Positions 26,103 to 34,945 of a stretch of 64,000 nucleotides of DNA are shown in pieces. The stretch lies in NCBI RefSeq assembly GCF_003058265.1, contig NZ_QBUK01000009.1:124001-188000 (forward strand), written 5' to 3'. This DNA is from Flagellimonas amoyensis (GTDB lineage Bacteria; Bacteroidota; Bacteroidia; Flavobacteriales; Flavobacteriaceae). The notes under the pieces were generated by a model, which was given only the letters and a program-made list of their open reading frames with translations, had not been told where the DNA came from and did not search any database. Within the stretch, counting starts at the first letter, position 1, and every line of letters begins with the position of its first letter. Position numbers and translations under genes: made by a program.

Positions 26103-26813
26103 TTAAGGTTGATGGCATTCGATGCCCGCTGTCACCGAATGGGACGGTGCCGGTTTGGGGGACACATAGGGAATGCCCAGTCCCAGTCCGCGCACAATAA
26201 ACAAAACACCGATGATTACCACAAATACCGGGACCAATTTTTGCATTTTTGTCCTTATGGAATTTCGGAACAGTCCCTTGGAATAGACCACTGCGGACAT
26301 CAAGGGAACTGTCCCCAGCCCGAAGAGCACCATATAAAGCCCTCCTTGCAATGGGGTGGCCAAGGCCGTGGCACCCAAAAGGGCCATATAGACCAATCCA
26401 CAAGGTAGAAAACCATTCAGAAACCCGATAGTCAGAAAGGCATCCGGGGTCTTTTTCTTGAGCTCTGCCCCGAGTTTGGACTTGGCTTTTCCCAAAAGGG
26501 AATAGATGGGACGGAAAATCCGATGCCCGTTCAAAAGGTTGCCCGGCACCAAAACCAATATGATCATAAGGACACCGATGCCGATGGACAATTTTTGCTG
26601 TATACCGAACAGGGAAAGTCCTTTTCCCAAAAATCCAAAGATCAGCCCTATGGTCCCGTAAGCTAGCAACCTTCCGGTATGGTATATGGAAAGTTGTACT
26701 GTTTTTTTGATGTTGTTCGTCTGGTCCAAGGGCAGCATAAAAGCAATGGGGCCGCACATGCCCAAGCAGTGTAGGCTTCCCAAAATCCCCAGAACCAAAG
26801 CCGATGTCAGCAT
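26103..26813 (-). CDS. TauE/SafE (UreH-like) membrane protein of the cbb3 cluster
   Basis: 236 residues with about six membrane helices. The N-terminal GSLHCLGMCGPIAF motif, with conserved His and two Cys, is typical of the DsbD-like/sulfite exporter-like proteins that sit next to fixH in cbb3 gene clusters. It lies 2 bp after fixH. A function in copper delivery or oxidase assembly is suggested by context and the Cys/His motif, not proven. Confidence 0.85.
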   Translation of the reverse strand: MLTSALVLGILGSLHCLGMCGPIAFMLPLDQTNNIKKTVQLSIYHTGRLLAYGTIGLIFGFLGKGLSLFGIQQKLSIGIGVLMIILVLVPGNLLNGHRIFRPIYSLLGKAKSKLGAELKKKTPDAFLTIGFLNGFLPCGLVYMALLGATALATPLQGGLYMVLFGLGTVPLMSAVVYSKGLFRNSIRTKMQKLVPVFVVIIGVLFIVRGLGLGIPYVSPKPAPSHSVTAGIECHQP

Positions 26814-26815
26814 GA

Positions 26816-27262
26816 TCAGTAAATCAGTTTCTGTTTATGAAAAAAATCCTGTCCGCCGTACTGCCATTTCACGATAATGTCCCAGCGACCGCCCACCAAA
26901 CGATTGTCAGGTATGAGCAAATGTGTTTTGGTCAAACTTATGGGAAAGTCTGTATCCAAATGTTTGTTGGACGGTCTGTATAGGGACACTGTTCCCGTAA
27001 TTTCCTTCGGATCAAAACGTTCGGGGAAATAGACTATCAGGCCTTCATCGGTTTTTTCCACTTTGAGGTCGGCATCCATTTCGGTGGTGGCCCTTGAAGC
27101 GTCCATGTCCTGCTGATAGGTCAATTCCTTTTTATAATATTCTTCGGTGACCAAATCGTGGTTGGCCCTATCATCGGTACTCATCCTGATCACAAAATAG
27201 AGTATGAAGGCAATGAAGCCTATAAATGCCAATACGATTCCTGTTCCCCAATTTATTTTCAT
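26816..27262 (-). CDS. ccoH: FixH/CcoH-family cbb3 oxidase assembly protein
   Basis: 148 residues. One N-terminal membrane helix (about 6-28) is followed by the FixH domain with VTEEYYKKELTYQQ and a beta-rich C-terminus. CcoH/FixH is needed for maturation of the cbb3 oxidase. It starts 12 bp after ccoG and ends 2 bp before the TauE/SafE-like gene. Confidence 0.9.
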   Translation of the reverse strand: MKINWGTGIVLAFIGFIAFILYFVIRMSTDDRANHDLVTEEYYKKELTYQQDMDASRATTEMDADLKVEKTDEGLIVYFPERFDPKEITGTVSLYRPSNKHLDTDFPISLTKTHLLIPDNRLVGGRWDIIVKWQYGGQDFFHKQKLIY

Positions 27263-27274
27263 TGCAATAGATTT

Positions 27275-28684
27275 TTAGTTGTAACTCCGTGGTGCCAGAA
27301 ACTGGGTCACCGTGGTTTCGATAAGCTCATCCCCGCTGTATATCCCTATCTTCAATTTGTCCTTGTCCCCGGTCAATGCCGAACTGTTGATCTCTATGAA
27401 AAGGGTACCACCTATGAGTTGTTCCGCTGGAACGGTGAACCGATCTTGGGACACCATTTTGATCTCGCCCTTGTGCGACATCAACTTAAAGGAAACCTCC
27501 TCGATATCCTTGGTGGTCTTGTTCATCAATTTATAGGTGTATACATTGCTGATGATGTTGTTCTCCTTTCGCTCATAGAGCTGCCCTGGTAATCGCAATA
27601 TATTGGCTTCCAATTCATTCCTCAAAAACAGCATCCCGATCAAAATACCGATCAAGACTGTGAGGACGGCTGTATACCCCTTCATGCGGGGCGTAAACCT
27701 GAACTTGGCCTTTTTGGTGATCTCATCTTCACTTGCATAACGAATGAGCCCCCTGGGCCTATCGATACTGTCCATAATATGGTCGCATTCGTCAATGCAG
27801 GCGGTACAGTTCACGCACTCCAACTGTGTTCCATTTCGGATGTCTATGCCCGTGGGACAAACGTTGACGCATTGGAAGCAATCGATGCAATCCCCAAAAC
27901 CAAGGGCCTCGCGGTCCTCGTTCTTTCTGAACTTCTTGCGACCGTTTTCGGCCTCCCCTCTTTTGTGGTCATAGGCCACCACAATGGATTTGTTGTCCAG
28001 CAGCACCCCTTGAAGTCTTCCGTAGGGACAGGCTATGATACAGACCTGCTCCCGGAACCATGCAAAGATGAAGTAGAACACCCCTGTAAAGATCAACAAG
28101 GGAACCATCGTGGCGATATGGGCCGCGGGCCCATCGGTAATGTACCGGATGAGTTTGTCGCTACCTATCAAATAGGCCAGGAAAATGTTGGCGATGACAA
28201 AGGAGATGATGAAAAAAACGGTCCACTTGAGTGTCCTTTTCATGATCTTTTCCCTGTTCCATGGGGCTTTGGCCAATCGCATTTGGGCGCCCCGATCTCC
28301 ATCGATCCAATATTCAATACGGCGGAACACCATTTCCAAAAAGATGGTCTGGGGGCACATCCAGCCGCAAAAAATACGTCCGTAGGCTACCGTGAACAGT
28401 GCAATGAAAACGACCCCAATGATCATGGACACGACCACCAAGTGAAAATCCTGGGGCCAAAACGGAAGCCCAAATATGTTGAAACGACGGTCCAACACAT
28501 TGAACATCTGAAATTGGTGTCCATTGATCTTCACGAAGGGGGCCACCACCAAGAAGATGAGCAGGGTGTAACTGACATACTTTCGATAGTCGTAAAACCT
28601 ACCGCTGGGCTTTTTGGGAAATATCCAGGCCCTTTTGCCTTCTTTTGTAATGGTTCCTATGGAATCCCTAAAATTCTCTTCCAT
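27275..28684 (-). CDS. ccoG: Cytochrome c oxidase accessory protein CcoG (FixG)
   Basis: 469 residues. Five or so membrane helices, then a ferredoxin-like segment near 262-300 with two 4Fe-4S motifs (CIDCFQCVNVCP and CVNCTACIDEC), and a C-terminal immunoglobulin-like FixG domain. CcoG acts in cbb3 biogenesis, with reported cupric reductase activity in proteobacteria. The additional CGWMCPQTIFLE motif in the membrane part is conserved in the family. It follows ccoP by 44 bp within the operon. Confidence 0.95.
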   Translation of the reverse strand: MEENFRDSIGTITKEGKRAWIFPKKPSGRFYDYRKYVSYTLLIFLVVAPFVKINGHQFQMFNVLDRRFNIFGLPFWPQDFHLVVVSMIIGVVFIALFTVAYGRIFCGWMCPQTIFLEMVFRRIEYWIDGDRGAQMRLAKAPWNREKIMKRTLKWTVFFIISFVIANIFLAYLIGSDKLIRYITDGPAAHIATMVPLLIFTGVFYFIFAWFREQVCIIACPYGRLQGVLLDNKSIVVAYDHKRGEAENGRKKFRKNEDREALGFGDCIDCFQCVNVCPTGIDIRNGTQLECVNCTACIDECDHIMDSIDRPRGLIRYASEDEITKKAKFRFTPRMKGYTAVLTVLIGILIGMLFLRNELEANILRLPGQLYERKENNIISNVYTYKLMNKTTKDIEEVSFKLMSHKGEIKMVSQDRFTVPAEQLIGGTLFIEINSSALTGDKDKLKIGIYSGDELIETTVTQFLAPRSYN

Positions 28685-28728
28685 TGCTCTTTTCTATAGA
28701 TTTCCAGACTCTTTTCCCTATTCAAGGA

Positions 28729-29673
28729 TCACTCCACGGCAACTTCCGTGGAGTCCGAAACTTGCTGTCCGGGAGCAGGTTCGGAGGATTGTGGTGCATC
28801 GGGGTCTATCCAAATATCACCTTCGGGGGCCTTTGGATTTGCCGGTGCCGTACCGTTCAATGTGAGCACATAACTGGCCACTTGGGCTATTTCTGCAGGT
28901 TTCAGGTTCTGTTTCCAGGCAATCATACCCTTACCGTCCCGGCCACCCTCGGAGATGGTATTGAACACATTCTTGATGCCCCCTCCCAAAATCCAATACT
29001 GGTCGGTCAGGTTGGGACCTATGCCCCCTCCACCATCGGCCATGTGACAGGCCACACAGTTGGACTGGAATATTTTCTCCCCGGCGCTTAGATCTGAAGC
29101 TTCGGACAAAAATTCCACTGTGCTGGCATCCACCAGGTCCTTGGCTGTTTTCTTGTATTCTTCAATGGCCATCTTTGCCTGTGCCATTTCCTGTTCAAAT
29201 TCTTCTTTTTGGTCGTAGTCGCCTATCACATGGAACCTCACCAAATAAATGACACCAAAAATGATGGTCCCATAAAAAAGGTACACCCACCATGGCGGCA
29301 GGACATTGTCCAGCTCTCGGATGCCATCGTAATTGTGATCCAGAATGATCTCTTCCTCACGGTCCACCGCGCGGCTCTTGGTAAGGTTCTTCATGAGGTT
29401 CTTTGCCCATGTCCACTCCGCTTTCTTGCTCTTCTTGGCCAAATAGCGTTGCTTGCCCTCTTCCGTTAGCGTTTGGAACATCACGTTTTCAATGGAACTC
29501 AAAATAAGCTCAATGGCAATGAGTATCATCAAGATCAACAGCAGGAACAGCTGTGTGATCGGGTATGCAATGATGGCCGGTTGGTCGCCGGAGTCGATAA
29601 AGTATTCCATCAATCCGAAGATCAAAAAGAAGAGTACGGGTATGCGTATCCACCAAGGTGTTCTTGTGCTCAT
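28729..29673 (-). CDS. ccoP: cbb3-type cytochrome c oxidase subunit III, mono-haem form
   Basis: 314 residues when started at the ATG at 29671-29673, which fits the MSTRTPWWIRIPVLFF opening; an upstream in-frame start at 29787 would overlap ccoQ entirely and is rejected. Two membrane helices, a long helical linker, then one cytochrome c domain with C206-VACH. Proteobacterial CcoP has two CxxCH motifs; only one is present here. It accepts electrons and passes them to the CcoO part of the CcoNO fusion. It follows ccoQ by 4 bp. Confidence 0.92.
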   Translation of the reverse strand: MSTRTPWWIRIPVLFFLIFGLMEYFIDSGDQPAIIAYPITQLFLLLILMILIAIELILSSIENVMFQTLTEEGKQRYLAKKSKKAEWTWAKNLMKNLTKSRAVDREEEIILDHNYDGIRELDNVLPPWWVYLFYGTIIFGVIYLVRFHVIGDYDQKEEFEQEMAQAKMAIEEYKKTAKDLVDASTVEFLSEASDLSAGEKIFQSNCVACHMADGGGGIGPNLTDQYWILGGGIKNVFNTISEGGRDGKGMIAWKQNLKPAEIAQVASYVLTLNGTAPANPKAPEGDIWIDPDAPQSSEPAPGQQVSDSTEVAVE

Positions 29674-29677
29674 AATA

Positions 29678-29866
29678 TTATGGTTTATGTTGTTGGTCGT
29701 TGTTATCCAATGGCAGTTCTTCCATTTCCCTGATGTGCTCCTTTGTTGCGGTGAAGACCCACCAGAACAGCAGAACGAAGAAAACAAAGAATATAAGCAG
29801 GGAGATCATGGGATAATTTGCTACCCCGTCGATGGTCTCCATATGGTTCTTTACAAATTTCAACAT
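29678..29866 (-). CDS. ccoQ: CcoQ/FixQ-like small subunit of the cbb3 oxidase
   Basis: 62 residues from the ATG at 29864-29866. A single membrane helix (about 20-40, SLLIFFVFFVLLFWWVF) and a polar tail. CcoQ stabilises the cbb3 complex. It lies between ccoNO and ccoP, the usual place. An earlier in-frame Met at 29890 would add eight residues; the shorter form begins like the family. Confidence 0.85.
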   Translation of the reverse strand: MLKFVKNHMETIDGVANYPMISLLIFFVFFVLLFWWVFTATKEHIREMEELPLDNNDQQHKP

Positions 29867-29870
29867 GGCT

Positions 29871-29951
29871 TTATTGTGTTTTGGAAACAAGAATCATGAT
29901 ATAGGACTTGAAATGCCTTTTGTGCGTCCGGATCCTTACCTCTTGGTTCAT
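29871..29951 (-). CDS. Possible 26-residue basic peptide between ccoNO and ccoQ
   Basis: ATG at 29949-29951, TAA at 29871-29873, only 4 bp before the ccoQ ATG. Composition is strikingly basic in the first half (RIRTHKRH). It fills nearly all of the only sizeable gap in the operon. It could be a leader peptide coupling ccoQ translation, or chance. Nothing else supports it. Confidence 0.25.
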   Translation of the reverse strand: MNQEVRIRTHKRHFKSYIMILVSKTQ

Positions 29952-29960
29952 GGTTCCTTT

Positions 29961-32165
29961 TTAGTCTTTATTTTCTGATAACAGTTCCCCTGTTTCCTTT
30001 ATCTTGATGTCCGTGCCCAACCGTTGTAGGTAGGCAATGAGGGCAACAATCTCACGGTCGCGCATCTCCACAAAGCCCAATCCGTTTTCCTCGGCATATT
30101 TTTTATCCGCTTCGTAGGTCTTTACAAACTCTGGGTCCGCATATAGGCTTTTCTCTATTTTTTCCGCTTGCTCCGCCATGGCCTGTTGCGCGTTGGCAAT
30201 ATCCGCTTCGGTATAGGGAACGCCCAGTTTTACCATGGCTTCCATCTTGGCCTGCACATTGCCCCTGTCGTGTTCGTCCCTCACCAACCATTCGTAGGAA
30301 GGCATAATGGAGCCTGCGGATGTACTCTGGGGGTCGTACATGTGGTTCAGGTGCCAGTTGTCGGAGTACTTACCTCCTACCCTGAGCAAATCTGGGCCTG
30401 TACGCTTACTGCCCCAAAGGAAGGGGTGGTCATAGACAAACTCACCGGCTTTGGCATATTCCCCATACCGTTCCACCTCGCTTCGGAAAGGTCTGATCAT
30501 TTGGGAGTGACATCCCACACAGCCTTCACGGATATAGAGGTCACGTCCTTCCAGTTCTAGGGGAGTATAGGGCTTCACACTGGAGATGGTCGGGATATTG
30601 GATTTCACCAGAATGGTGGGGACAATCTGCACAACACCTCCGATCAAGATGGCAATGGTGGCCAAAATGGTCAGCTGCACCGGTTTTCTCTCCAACCAAT
30701 TGTGGAAGGTTTCGCCGGCCACCCTTCTTTTGGAAACGCGTGCCAATGCTGGTGCCTCCACCAACTCATCTTCCACTTTACTACCGGATTTGATGGTCCG
30801 CACCACATTGTACAGCATCACGAACACCCCTAGAATATAGAGACTGCCCCCAATCGCCCTCATCCAGTACATCGGGATGATCTGGGATACGGTTTCCAAG
30901 AAGTTACCATATACCAAGGTACCATCGGGATTAAAATCTTTCCACATCAAGGCTTGAGTGAACCCGGCCACATACATGGGCAGTGCGTAGAGCACGATAC
31001 CCAAGGTACCGATCCAGAAATGGAAATTGGCCAGTCCTTTGGAGTGCAGGTCCGTCTTGAACATTCTGGGTACCAACCAATACACCATACCAAAGGTAAG
31101 GAAGCCGTTCCAGGCCAAGGCGCCTACGTGTACGTGGGCAATGATCCAGTCGCTGAAGTGGGCAATGGCGTTCACGTTTTTCAACGAGAGCATGGGTCCT
31201 TCAAAAGTGGCCATACCGTATCCTGTGATGGCGACCACCATGAATTTTAAAGTGGCATCGGTACGTACCTTGTCCCATACCCCGCGAAGGGTCAACAATC
31301 CATTGATCATACCACCCCATGAAGGTGCAATCAACATCACGGAGAACACAACCCCCAAGTTCTGTGCCCAATCGGGCAGGGAAGAATAGAGAAGGTGGTG
31401 TGGTCCTGCCCAGATATAAATGAATATCAGGGACCAAAAGTGAACGATGGACAACCTATAGGAGTAAATGGGCCTGTTGGCCGCTTTGGGCACGAAGTAG
31501 TACATCAATCCCAAGAAAGGTGTGGTCAAGAAAAAGGCCACAGCATTGTGTCCATACCACCATTGTACCAGTGCATCCTGTACCCCGGCATAGACCGAAT
31601 AACTTTTCAGGGCCGTTACGGGAAGCTCCAAACTATTGAAAATATGGAGTACCGCAACGGTGACAAAGGTGGCCAGATAGAACCAAATGGCCACATACAG
31701 GTGTCTTTGCCTTCTTTTAAGAATGGTGCCGATAAGGTTCCATCCAAAAACGACCCAGACCACGGCGATGGCCAAATCTATGGGCCACTCCAACTCGGCA
31801 TATTCCTTGGAAGTGGTGTACCCCAAGGGCAATGTGATGGCCGCGGCCACAATGATCAACTGCCAGCCCCAGAAATTAAAATTGCTCAGAAAATCACTGA
31901 ACATCCGGGCCTTGAGCAGGCGTTGGGTGGAGTAATAGACCCCGGCAAAGATGGCATTGCCCACAAATGCAAAGATCACCGCATTGGTGTGCAGTGGACG
32001 CAAACGTCCAAAGCTCAACCACGGGATGCCCTCTGTGAGATTCGGGAACAAGAACATGAAGGCCAGTAAAAGCCCCACGGCCATACCTACCACGCCCCAT
32101 AGCATGGTGGCGTACAAGAACTTTTGCACGATTTTGTTATCGTAGCGGAACTGCTGTATTTCCAT
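29961..32165 (-). CDS. ccoNO: Fused cbb3-type cytochrome c oxidase subunits I and II
   Basis: 734 residues. The first 480 or so form the CcoN twelve-helix oxidase core with the haem and CuB histidines (for example in WYGHNAVAFFLT and HVHVGALAWNG). A membrane linker then leads to a CcoO cytochrome c domain with C549-VGCH and the distal Met region (SQMIRPFR). Fusion of N and O is typical of Bacteroidota. This is the high-affinity terminal oxidase for microaerobic respiration. It starts 3 bp after ccoS. Confidence 0.97.
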   Translation of the reverse strand: MEIQQFRYDNKIVQKFLYATMLWGVVGMAVGLLLAFMFLFPNLTEGIPWLSFGRLRPLHTNAVIFAFVGNAIFAGVYYSTQRLLKARMFSDFLSNFNFWGWQLIIVAAAITLPLGYTTSKEYAELEWPIDLAIAVVWVVFGWNLIGTILKRRQRHLYVAIWFYLATFVTVAVLHIFNSLELPVTALKSYSVYAGVQDALVQWWYGHNAVAFFLTTPFLGLMYYFVPKAANRPIYSYRLSIVHFWSLIFIYIWAGPHHLLYSSLPDWAQNLGVVFSVMLIAPSWGGMINGLLTLRGVWDKVRTDATLKFMVVAITGYGMATFEGPMLSLKNVNAIAHFSDWIIAHVHVGALAWNGFLTFGMVYWLVPRMFKTDLHSKGLANFHFWIGTLGIVLYALPMYVAGFTQALMWKDFNPDGTLVYGNFLETVSQIIPMYWMRAIGGSLYILGVFVMLYNVVRTIKSGSKVEDELVEAPALARVSKRRVAGETFHNWLERKPVQLTILATIAILIGGVVQIVPTILVKSNIPTISSVKPYTPLELEGRDLYIREGCVGCHSQMIRPFRSEVERYGEYAKAGEFVYDHPFLWGSKRTGPDLLRVGGKYSDNWHLNHMYDPQSTSAGSIMPSYEWLVRDEHDRGNVQAKMEAMVKLGVPYTEADIANAQQAMAEQAEKIEKSLYADPEFVKTYEADKKYAEENGLGFVEMRDREIVALIAYLQRLGTDIKIKETGELLSENKD

Positions 32166-32167
32166 AT

Positions 32168-32377
32168 TTATTGGTTTGTACTATTTTCTGTTTGATTTTT
32201 TCCTTTGATCTGATCGGGTCCGTTGGCCTCCCCCACTACCTCATCCTCAAAGAGCATGCGTACCGAAGGGGTATAGGTGTCATCATACTGTCCTTTTCTG
32301 ACCGATAGGACAAATGCTGCAAAAAAGACCACTGCCACTGAGATGCTGATGGCCAACAACACATAAATAACACTCAT
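32168..32377 (-). CDS. ccoS: CcoS-type cbb3 oxidase assembly protein
   Basis: 69 residues with one N-terminal helix (about 4-27) and the family's FFAAFVLSVRKGQYDD motif. CcoS is needed to insert haem and copper into CcoN. It is the first gene of the operon ccoS-ccoNO-ccoQ-ccoP-ccoG-ccoH-tauE/safE-CoA transferase, and has the Crp/Fnr-type promoter at 32397-32439. Confidence 0.93.
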   Translation of the reverse strand: MSVIYVLLAISISVAVVFFAAFVLSVRKGQYDDTYTPSVRMLFEDEVVGEANGPDQIKGKNQTENSTNQ

Positions 32378-32396
32378 ACCTGCCTTAATTTGAGGG

Positions 32397-32439
32397 TAAA
32401 ACTACTGTGATGGTATGTTGAAAAAAATGACATATATCA
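32397..32439 (-). promoter_or_regulatory. Crp/Fnr-type site and promoter of the cco operon
   Basis: Dyad TGATATATGTCA (minus-strand reading, 32428-32439), 23 bp, then -7 box TAGTTTTA (32397-32404), 19 bp before ccoS. The dyad overlaps the ccoI stop codon. Confidence 0.75.
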
Positions 32440-34824
32440 GCTTTCAGGATTTTTTAATCCGTTGCCCAAAAAATTGGTCATCAAGGTGGTAAAGACCACA
32501 ATACTGATGGAGCTCAAGGGCATTAAAATAGCCGCAATGACGGGTTGTAACTGGCCCGTTACAGCAAAGTACACCCCGACCACATTGTAGCACAGGGAGA
32601 GCAAAAAGCTCATTTTGATGACCCGGATGGATTTCTGTGAGAGGTGGATGAACTTGGGCAACAGGGACATCCGCGAAGCATCCAATATGCCATCACAGGC
32701 CGGCGAGAACACATTGATGTTCTCCGATATGGCAATGCCCACATTGCTCTGCGCCAAGGCCCCTGCATCGTTCAGTCCATCGCCCACCATGAGTACATTG
32801 TGTCCCTCCTGCAATCCTTTGATATATTCCAGTTTATCTTCGGGCTTTTGGTTGAACAACATTTGGGTCTTTTGCGGGAGCAGTTCTTGCAGTTGGTGTC
32901 GTTCACCATCATTGTCACCGGAAAGGATGCCCAGTTCCAAATGCTGTCCGAGCGTTTCAAAAACTTGGTCGATTCCTTCCCTGTAGGTGTTCTTGAACAC
33001 AAAACGGCCTTTGATGTCCTCGTCTGCACTCACATAGACCGAGGTGTCGGCCACAGGAGTGGACGTTTCTTTTCCCACATAGGTGGCAGACCCCACTTTG
33101 ATGGAATGTTCCTTGGCCCTTCCCTCCAGACCCTTGCCTGTATGTTCCTGGAATTCATCCAAGGTCATGATGGCATTCGACTTGAGGATATCGTACAACG
33201 ACCGGCTCAAGGGATGGTTGGAGGCCCTTAGCGTGGTTTTCAGCAGGGCGGTCTCTTCTTGGGTCAGTTCCACTCCTTCATAGAGAATGGTATCCTTTTT
33301 ATTGGTGGTCAACGTGCCCGTTTTATCAAAAATGGCCATGTCGATTTTGGCCAAGCGTTCTATGACACTTGCATTTTTTAGGTAGAACTTGTGCTTCCCA
33401 AAGATGCGGAGCATATTGCCCAGCGTGAAAGGTGCCGCCAACGCAATAGCACAGGGACAGGCAATGATCAAAACGGACGTGAACACATTAAGGGCCATAC
33501 CGGGCCTATAGACCAGCCAAAAAACAGTGGCCAATAGGGCTATGGTGAGAACGGCGGCAGTGAAACGTTTCCCGATACTGTCCGTCAAGGTTTGGAACTG
33601 GCTTGCCCTGTCCTTGGAGAAAACGGAGTTGCCCCACAATTGGGTCAGGTAGCTCTGCGAAACGGACTTCAGCACCTCTACCTCCAAAATTCCGGCCATC
33701 TGCCTTCCCCCGGCGAACAGTTTGTCGCCAGATTGTTTGTGGACCGCATCGGACTCCCCGGTCACAAAACTGTAGTCTATCTGGGCCGTTCCCTTGATCA
33801 GCACACAATCCACGGGAATGATCTCATGGCTCCTGATCAGGATCCGATCCCCCACATCCACTTTATAGACCTGTACGTTCTCCTCTTTGCCGTCCTGCAT
33901 CAAACGGGTCACCGCCATGGGAAAATAGGATTTGTAGTCGCGCTCAAAAGAGAGGTAGGCATAGGTTTTCTGCTGAAAGAATTTCCCCAACAGCAGAAAG
34001 AACACCAAACCGGTAAGACTATCGAAAAAACCGGAACCCGAATCGAAGATGATATCGACGGTACTCCGTATAAAAAGTGCGAGAATACCCAGGGCAATGG
34101 GCACATCTATATTGAGCAGTTTGGTCCGCAGCCCTTTATAAGCGGCCGTGAAATAATCCTGACCTGCGTAAAAGACCACGGGCAGGGAAAATGTGAACAT
34201 CAACCAGCGAAAGACGGGTTTGTATTGCTCCAACCAAAATTCCTCCACTTCAAAATATTCCGGAAAGGAAAGCAGCATCACATTGCCAAAGGCAAAGCCT
34301 GCGACCCCCAACTTATAGATGAGCGAGCGGTCCACCCTATGGCTTTTCTTGTTGTATTCTTCCAGAGAGATATAGGGTTCATATCCTATGCTCCCCAACA
34401 AGAGAACCAAGGTCTTCAAGGAAAAATCGGCTGTCTTGTAGGTGACGCGGATGGTCTTTTTGGGAAAATCCACTTGGGATGCCGTGATGGACTTGTGCAA
34501 ACGGTTCAGGTTTTCCAATACCCAGATGCAAGAGCTACAGTGAATGGTGGGAATGCTCAGGTTCACCACCTGCACCCCTTCTTCATTGAACTCCACCAAC
34601 TGGCCCACGATTTCCTGATTGTCCAGAAAATCATATTTTTTGGTGATCTCATTGGGTGTGGTCCCCGCTTTGGCCTCTATCTCGTAATAGGCGGAAAGGC
34701 CGTTGGAGGTGAAAATCTCATACACGGTCTTGCAGCCATTGCAACAAAAATCCTTTTCATCATAGTGCACCGCGCCATTTCCACATTCATCACCACAATG
34801 GTAACAGGTTGTGTTTGCCATCAT
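32437..34824 (-). CDS. ccoI: CcoI-type copper-translocating P-type ATPase
   Basis: 795 residues. A Cys-rich N-terminus (C7, C10, C14, C27, C28, C31) precedes a heavy-metal domain with C96-SSC99. The membrane copper motif is C456-P-C458, the phosphorylated Asp is D500 in DKTGTLT, and GDGLNDAGAL forms the hinge. CcoI/FixI supplies copper to the cbb3 oxidase. It is transcribed ahead of ccoS and diverges from the fnr-like gene, with a shared Crp/Fnr-type site midway. Confidence 0.95.
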   Translation of the reverse strand: MMANTTCYHCGDECGNGAVHYDEKDFCCNGCKTVYEIFTSNGLSAYYEIEAKAGTTPNEITKKYDFLDNQEIVGQLVEFNEEGVQVVNLSIPTIHCSSCIWVLENLNRLHKSITASQVDFPKKTIRVTYKTADFSLKTLVLLLGSIGYEPYISLEEYNKKSHRVDRSLIYKLGVAGFAFGNVMLLSFPEYFEVEEFWLEQYKPVFRWLMFTFSLPVVFYAGQDYFTAAYKGLRTKLLNIDVPIALGILALFIRSTVDIIFDSGSGFFDSLTGLVFFLLLGKFFQQKTYAYLSFERDYKSYFPMAVTRLMQDGKEENVQVYKVDVGDRILIRSHEIIPVDCVLIKGTAQIDYSFVTGESDAVHKQSGDKLFAGGRQMAGILEVEVLKSVSQSYLTQLWGNSVFSKDRASQFQTLTDSIGKRFTAAVLTIALLATVFWLVYRPGMALNVFTSVLIIACPCAIALAAPFTLGNMLRIFGKHKFYLKNASVIERLAKIDMAIFDKTGTLTTNKKDTILYEGVELTQEETALLKTTLRASNHPLSRSLYDILKSNAIMTLDEFQEHTGKGLEGRAKEHSIKVGSATYVGKETSTPVADTSVYVSADEDIKGRFVFKNTYREGIDQVFETLGQHLELGILSGDNDGERHQLQELLPQKTQMLFNQKPEDKLEYIKGLQEGHNVLMVGDGLNDAGALAQSNVGIAISENINVFSPACDGILDASRMSLLPKFIHLSQKSIRVIKMSFLLSLCYNVVGVYFAVTGQLQPVIAAILMPLSSISIVVFTTLMTNFLGNGLKNPES

Positions 34825-34849
34825 TGAACATTTGCTTTATACCTGGGTA

Positions 34850-34923
34850 CAAAGTTGTAATACGATTCTGCATAAAAACATGATATTTATCAGTTCATGG
34901 GCAATCCCATTGGCATAAATTTG
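34850..34923. promoter_or_regulatory. Shared Crp/Fnr-type site with divergent promoters of ccoI and the fnr-like gene
   Basis: One dyad TGATATTTATCA (34881-34892). On plus, 23 bp later, TAAATTTG (34916-34923) faces the fnr-like gene. On minus, 23 bp away, CAACTTTG (34850-34857) faces ccoI; the first base differs from TAnnTTTG. The arrangement implies autoregulation and control of ccoI from one site. Confidence 0.72.
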
Positions 34924-34945
34924 TCTCTCAGGTAAACCCATCCAC

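Noticed and set aside
28729..29787. Longer ccoP from the start at 29787
   Set aside because: It would run through the whole of ccoQ in another frame; the ATG at 29671-29673 gives the normal CcoP start.
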